Part shown: one piece after another, positions 63,089 through 64,000 of the stretch
Position numbering within the stretch: position 1 is the stretch's first letter
Layout of the letters: each line of letters opens with the position of its first letter
Assembly (NCBI RefSeq): GCF_015234585.1
Contig: NZ_JADFCM010000009.1
Location: 62,001-126,000, forward strand
DNA length: 64,000 nt
DNA from: Pseudalkalibacillus hwajinpoensis
GTDB taxonomy: Bacteria; Bacillota; Bacilli; Bacillales; Guptibacillaceae
Direction of reading: 5' to 3'
Translations under genes and position numbers: made by a program
The notes under the pieces: model-generated
Told to the model about the DNA's origin: nothing
The model's database searches: none
Seen by the model: only the letters and a program-made list of their open reading frames with translations

Positions 63089-64000
63089 TTAAAGTCCGAG
63101 ACGTTCAAAAATCATATCCACCGGCTTCAGGTGGTAATTGTAGTCAAAGCAATCTTCAATTTCTGCTTCACTCAGCTGATCTGTAATCTTAGGGTCAGCT
63201 TCAACAAGCTCTCTAAATTGAATGCCTCTTTCCCAAGCATCCATTGCTTTTGGTTGAACAAGATCATAGGCAGCTTCACGTGCCATGCCTTTATCAATAA
63301 GAGAAAGAAGAACGCGCTGGCTGTAAATTAAGCCGTATGTTCTTGTCATGTTGCGCTTCATGTTCTCAGGGAAGACCGTTAGTTTCGAAACAATTCCTGC
63401 AAAACGATTCAGCATATAGTTGAGCGCAATCGTTGCATCCGGAAGAATGACGCGTTCTGCTGATGAGTGAGAAATATCACGTTCGTGCCAAAGAGCAACG
63501 TTCTCGTAAGCTGTCGTCATATAGCCACGAATCACACGCGCCATGCCAGTCATGTTTTCAGAACCAATCGGGTTACGCTTATGCGGCATTGCGGAGGACC
63601 CTTTTTGTCCTTTTGCAAAAAACTCCTCTACTTCACGCGTTTCGCTCTTTTGTAGACCACGAATTTCAACAGCAAACTTTTCAATGGATGTTGCCACAAG
63701 TGCTAGAGCCGACATGTAATGAGCATGACGATCGCGCTGAAGTGTTTGGGTTGAAATCGGTGCTGGTTGTAAGCCAAGTTTTTCACAAACATACTGCTCG
63801 ATAAATGGATCGATGTTGGCATATGTTCCAACTGCACCAGATAGTTTGCCGAAACGAACGTTATCTGAAGCTGTTTTGAATCGTTCAAGGTTACGCTTCA
63901 TTTCTTCATACCATAGCGCCAATTTCAGACCAAATGTTGTTGGTTCTGCGTGAACACCGTGCGTTCTTCCCATCATGACCGTGTATTTATGTTCCTGCGC
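63089..64000 (-). CDS. purB: Adenylosuccinate lyase (5' part beyond window)
   Basis: A partial gene: the frame is open through base 64000 and the missing N-terminus lies outside. Purine pathway lyase acting on SAICAR and adenylosuccinate. It shows [17 protein letters not shown] with a catalytic histidine, and the fumarase-superfamily signature [17 protein letters not shown]. The C-terminus ends [10 protein letters not shown]. About 304 residues are visible of the usual 430 or so. Confidence 0.95.
   Translation of the reverse strand, partial: AQEHKYTVMMGRTHGVHAEPTTFGLKLALWYEEMKRNLERFKTASDNVRFGKLSGAVGTYANIDPFIEQYVCEKLGLQPAPISTQTLQRDRHAHYMSALALVATSIEKFAVEIRGLQKSETREVEEFFAKGQKGSSAMPHKRNPIGSENMTGMARVIRGYMTTAYENVALWHERDISHSSAERVILPDATIALNYMLNRFAGIVSKLTVFPENMKRNMTRTYGLIYSQRVLLSLIDKGMAREAAYDLVQPKAMDAWERGIQFRELVEADPKITDQLSEAEIEDCFDYNYHLKPVDMIFERLGL

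Overview
The window is a piece of a Bacillaceae chromosome (Bacillota, endospore former). The gene order purBCSQLFMNHD, yerA-like deaminase, yerC, pcrB, pcrA, ligA, camS, proline/Na+ symporter, gatCAB, dgkB, rlmCD follows the Bacillus subtilis purB-yerQ region. Spore-type small proteins (GerPF-like, YjcZ-like), strong GGAGG ribosome sites, several TTG/GTG starts, and Zur, PerR and Fnr-type operators also fit. The genus cannot be fixed from the sequence.

Bases 1-20400 are chromosomal accessory metabolism: the end of cstA with a small membrane ORF; a nucleotidyltransferase; ldh-lctP behind two Fnr-like palindromes; a hydrolase; hxlR divergent from hxlAB (ribulose-monophosphate formaldehyde detoxification); a des-desK-desR membrane-fluidity module; a LysR/SDR divergent pair; an aldehyde dehydrogenase; a HAD phosphatase; katG behind a PerR box; and a HesB-like protein.

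Bases 20437-34421 are an integrated mobile element of about 14 kb, visibly AT-richer than its flanks, inserted in the 3' end of rlmCD (23S rRNA uracil-C5 methyltransferase). Both junctions carry the 8-bp core ACGTGCGT. The displaced original rlmCD 3' end (codons for THVECVAVLEL, stop, then a terminator) now lies at 20362-20444, 14 kb from the gene. The element supplies a replacement C-terminus ([14 protein letters not shown]) and terminator, so rlmCD stays intact. The element encodes a large serine recombinase with a coupled 53-aa leader ORF, an HUH rolling-circle replication initiator, an excisionase-like HTH protein and several unrecognised proteins. It has no visible type IV secretion genes, so it looks like an integrative/mobilisable element or satellite. 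Its cargo looks like antiphage defence: (i) a 1310-aa protein with an N-terminal PD-(D/E)xK-like domain and a STAND/P-loop NTPase (Avs-like), preceded by a structured leader; (ii) a 499-aa non-intron reverse transcriptase with a candidate structured ncRNA immediately upstream and a 213-aa partner gene downstream. An RNase H-fold protein and a P-loop-less AAA-like protein are also present. The RT/ncRNA/213-aa unit is the best candidate for a little-described system.

Bases 34377-64000 return to the core chromosome, all on the minus strand except znuA and two small ORFs near purD: rlmCD, dgkB, gatBAC, opuE/putP with a 34-aa accessory peptide, znuA under a Zur box, camS, ligA, pcrA, pcrB, yerC, a yerA-type deaminase, and the purine operon purD-H-N-M-F-L-Q-S-C-B (purB cut by the window end), with short gaps or overlaps that suggest translational coupling. 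Intergenic regions hold two sets of about 20-bp-phased tandem repeats with palindromic cores (TTGGCCAA at 35871; TCCGCGA at 50546) and three 120-bp hairpin repeats at 50124-50482 whose inner stems covary.
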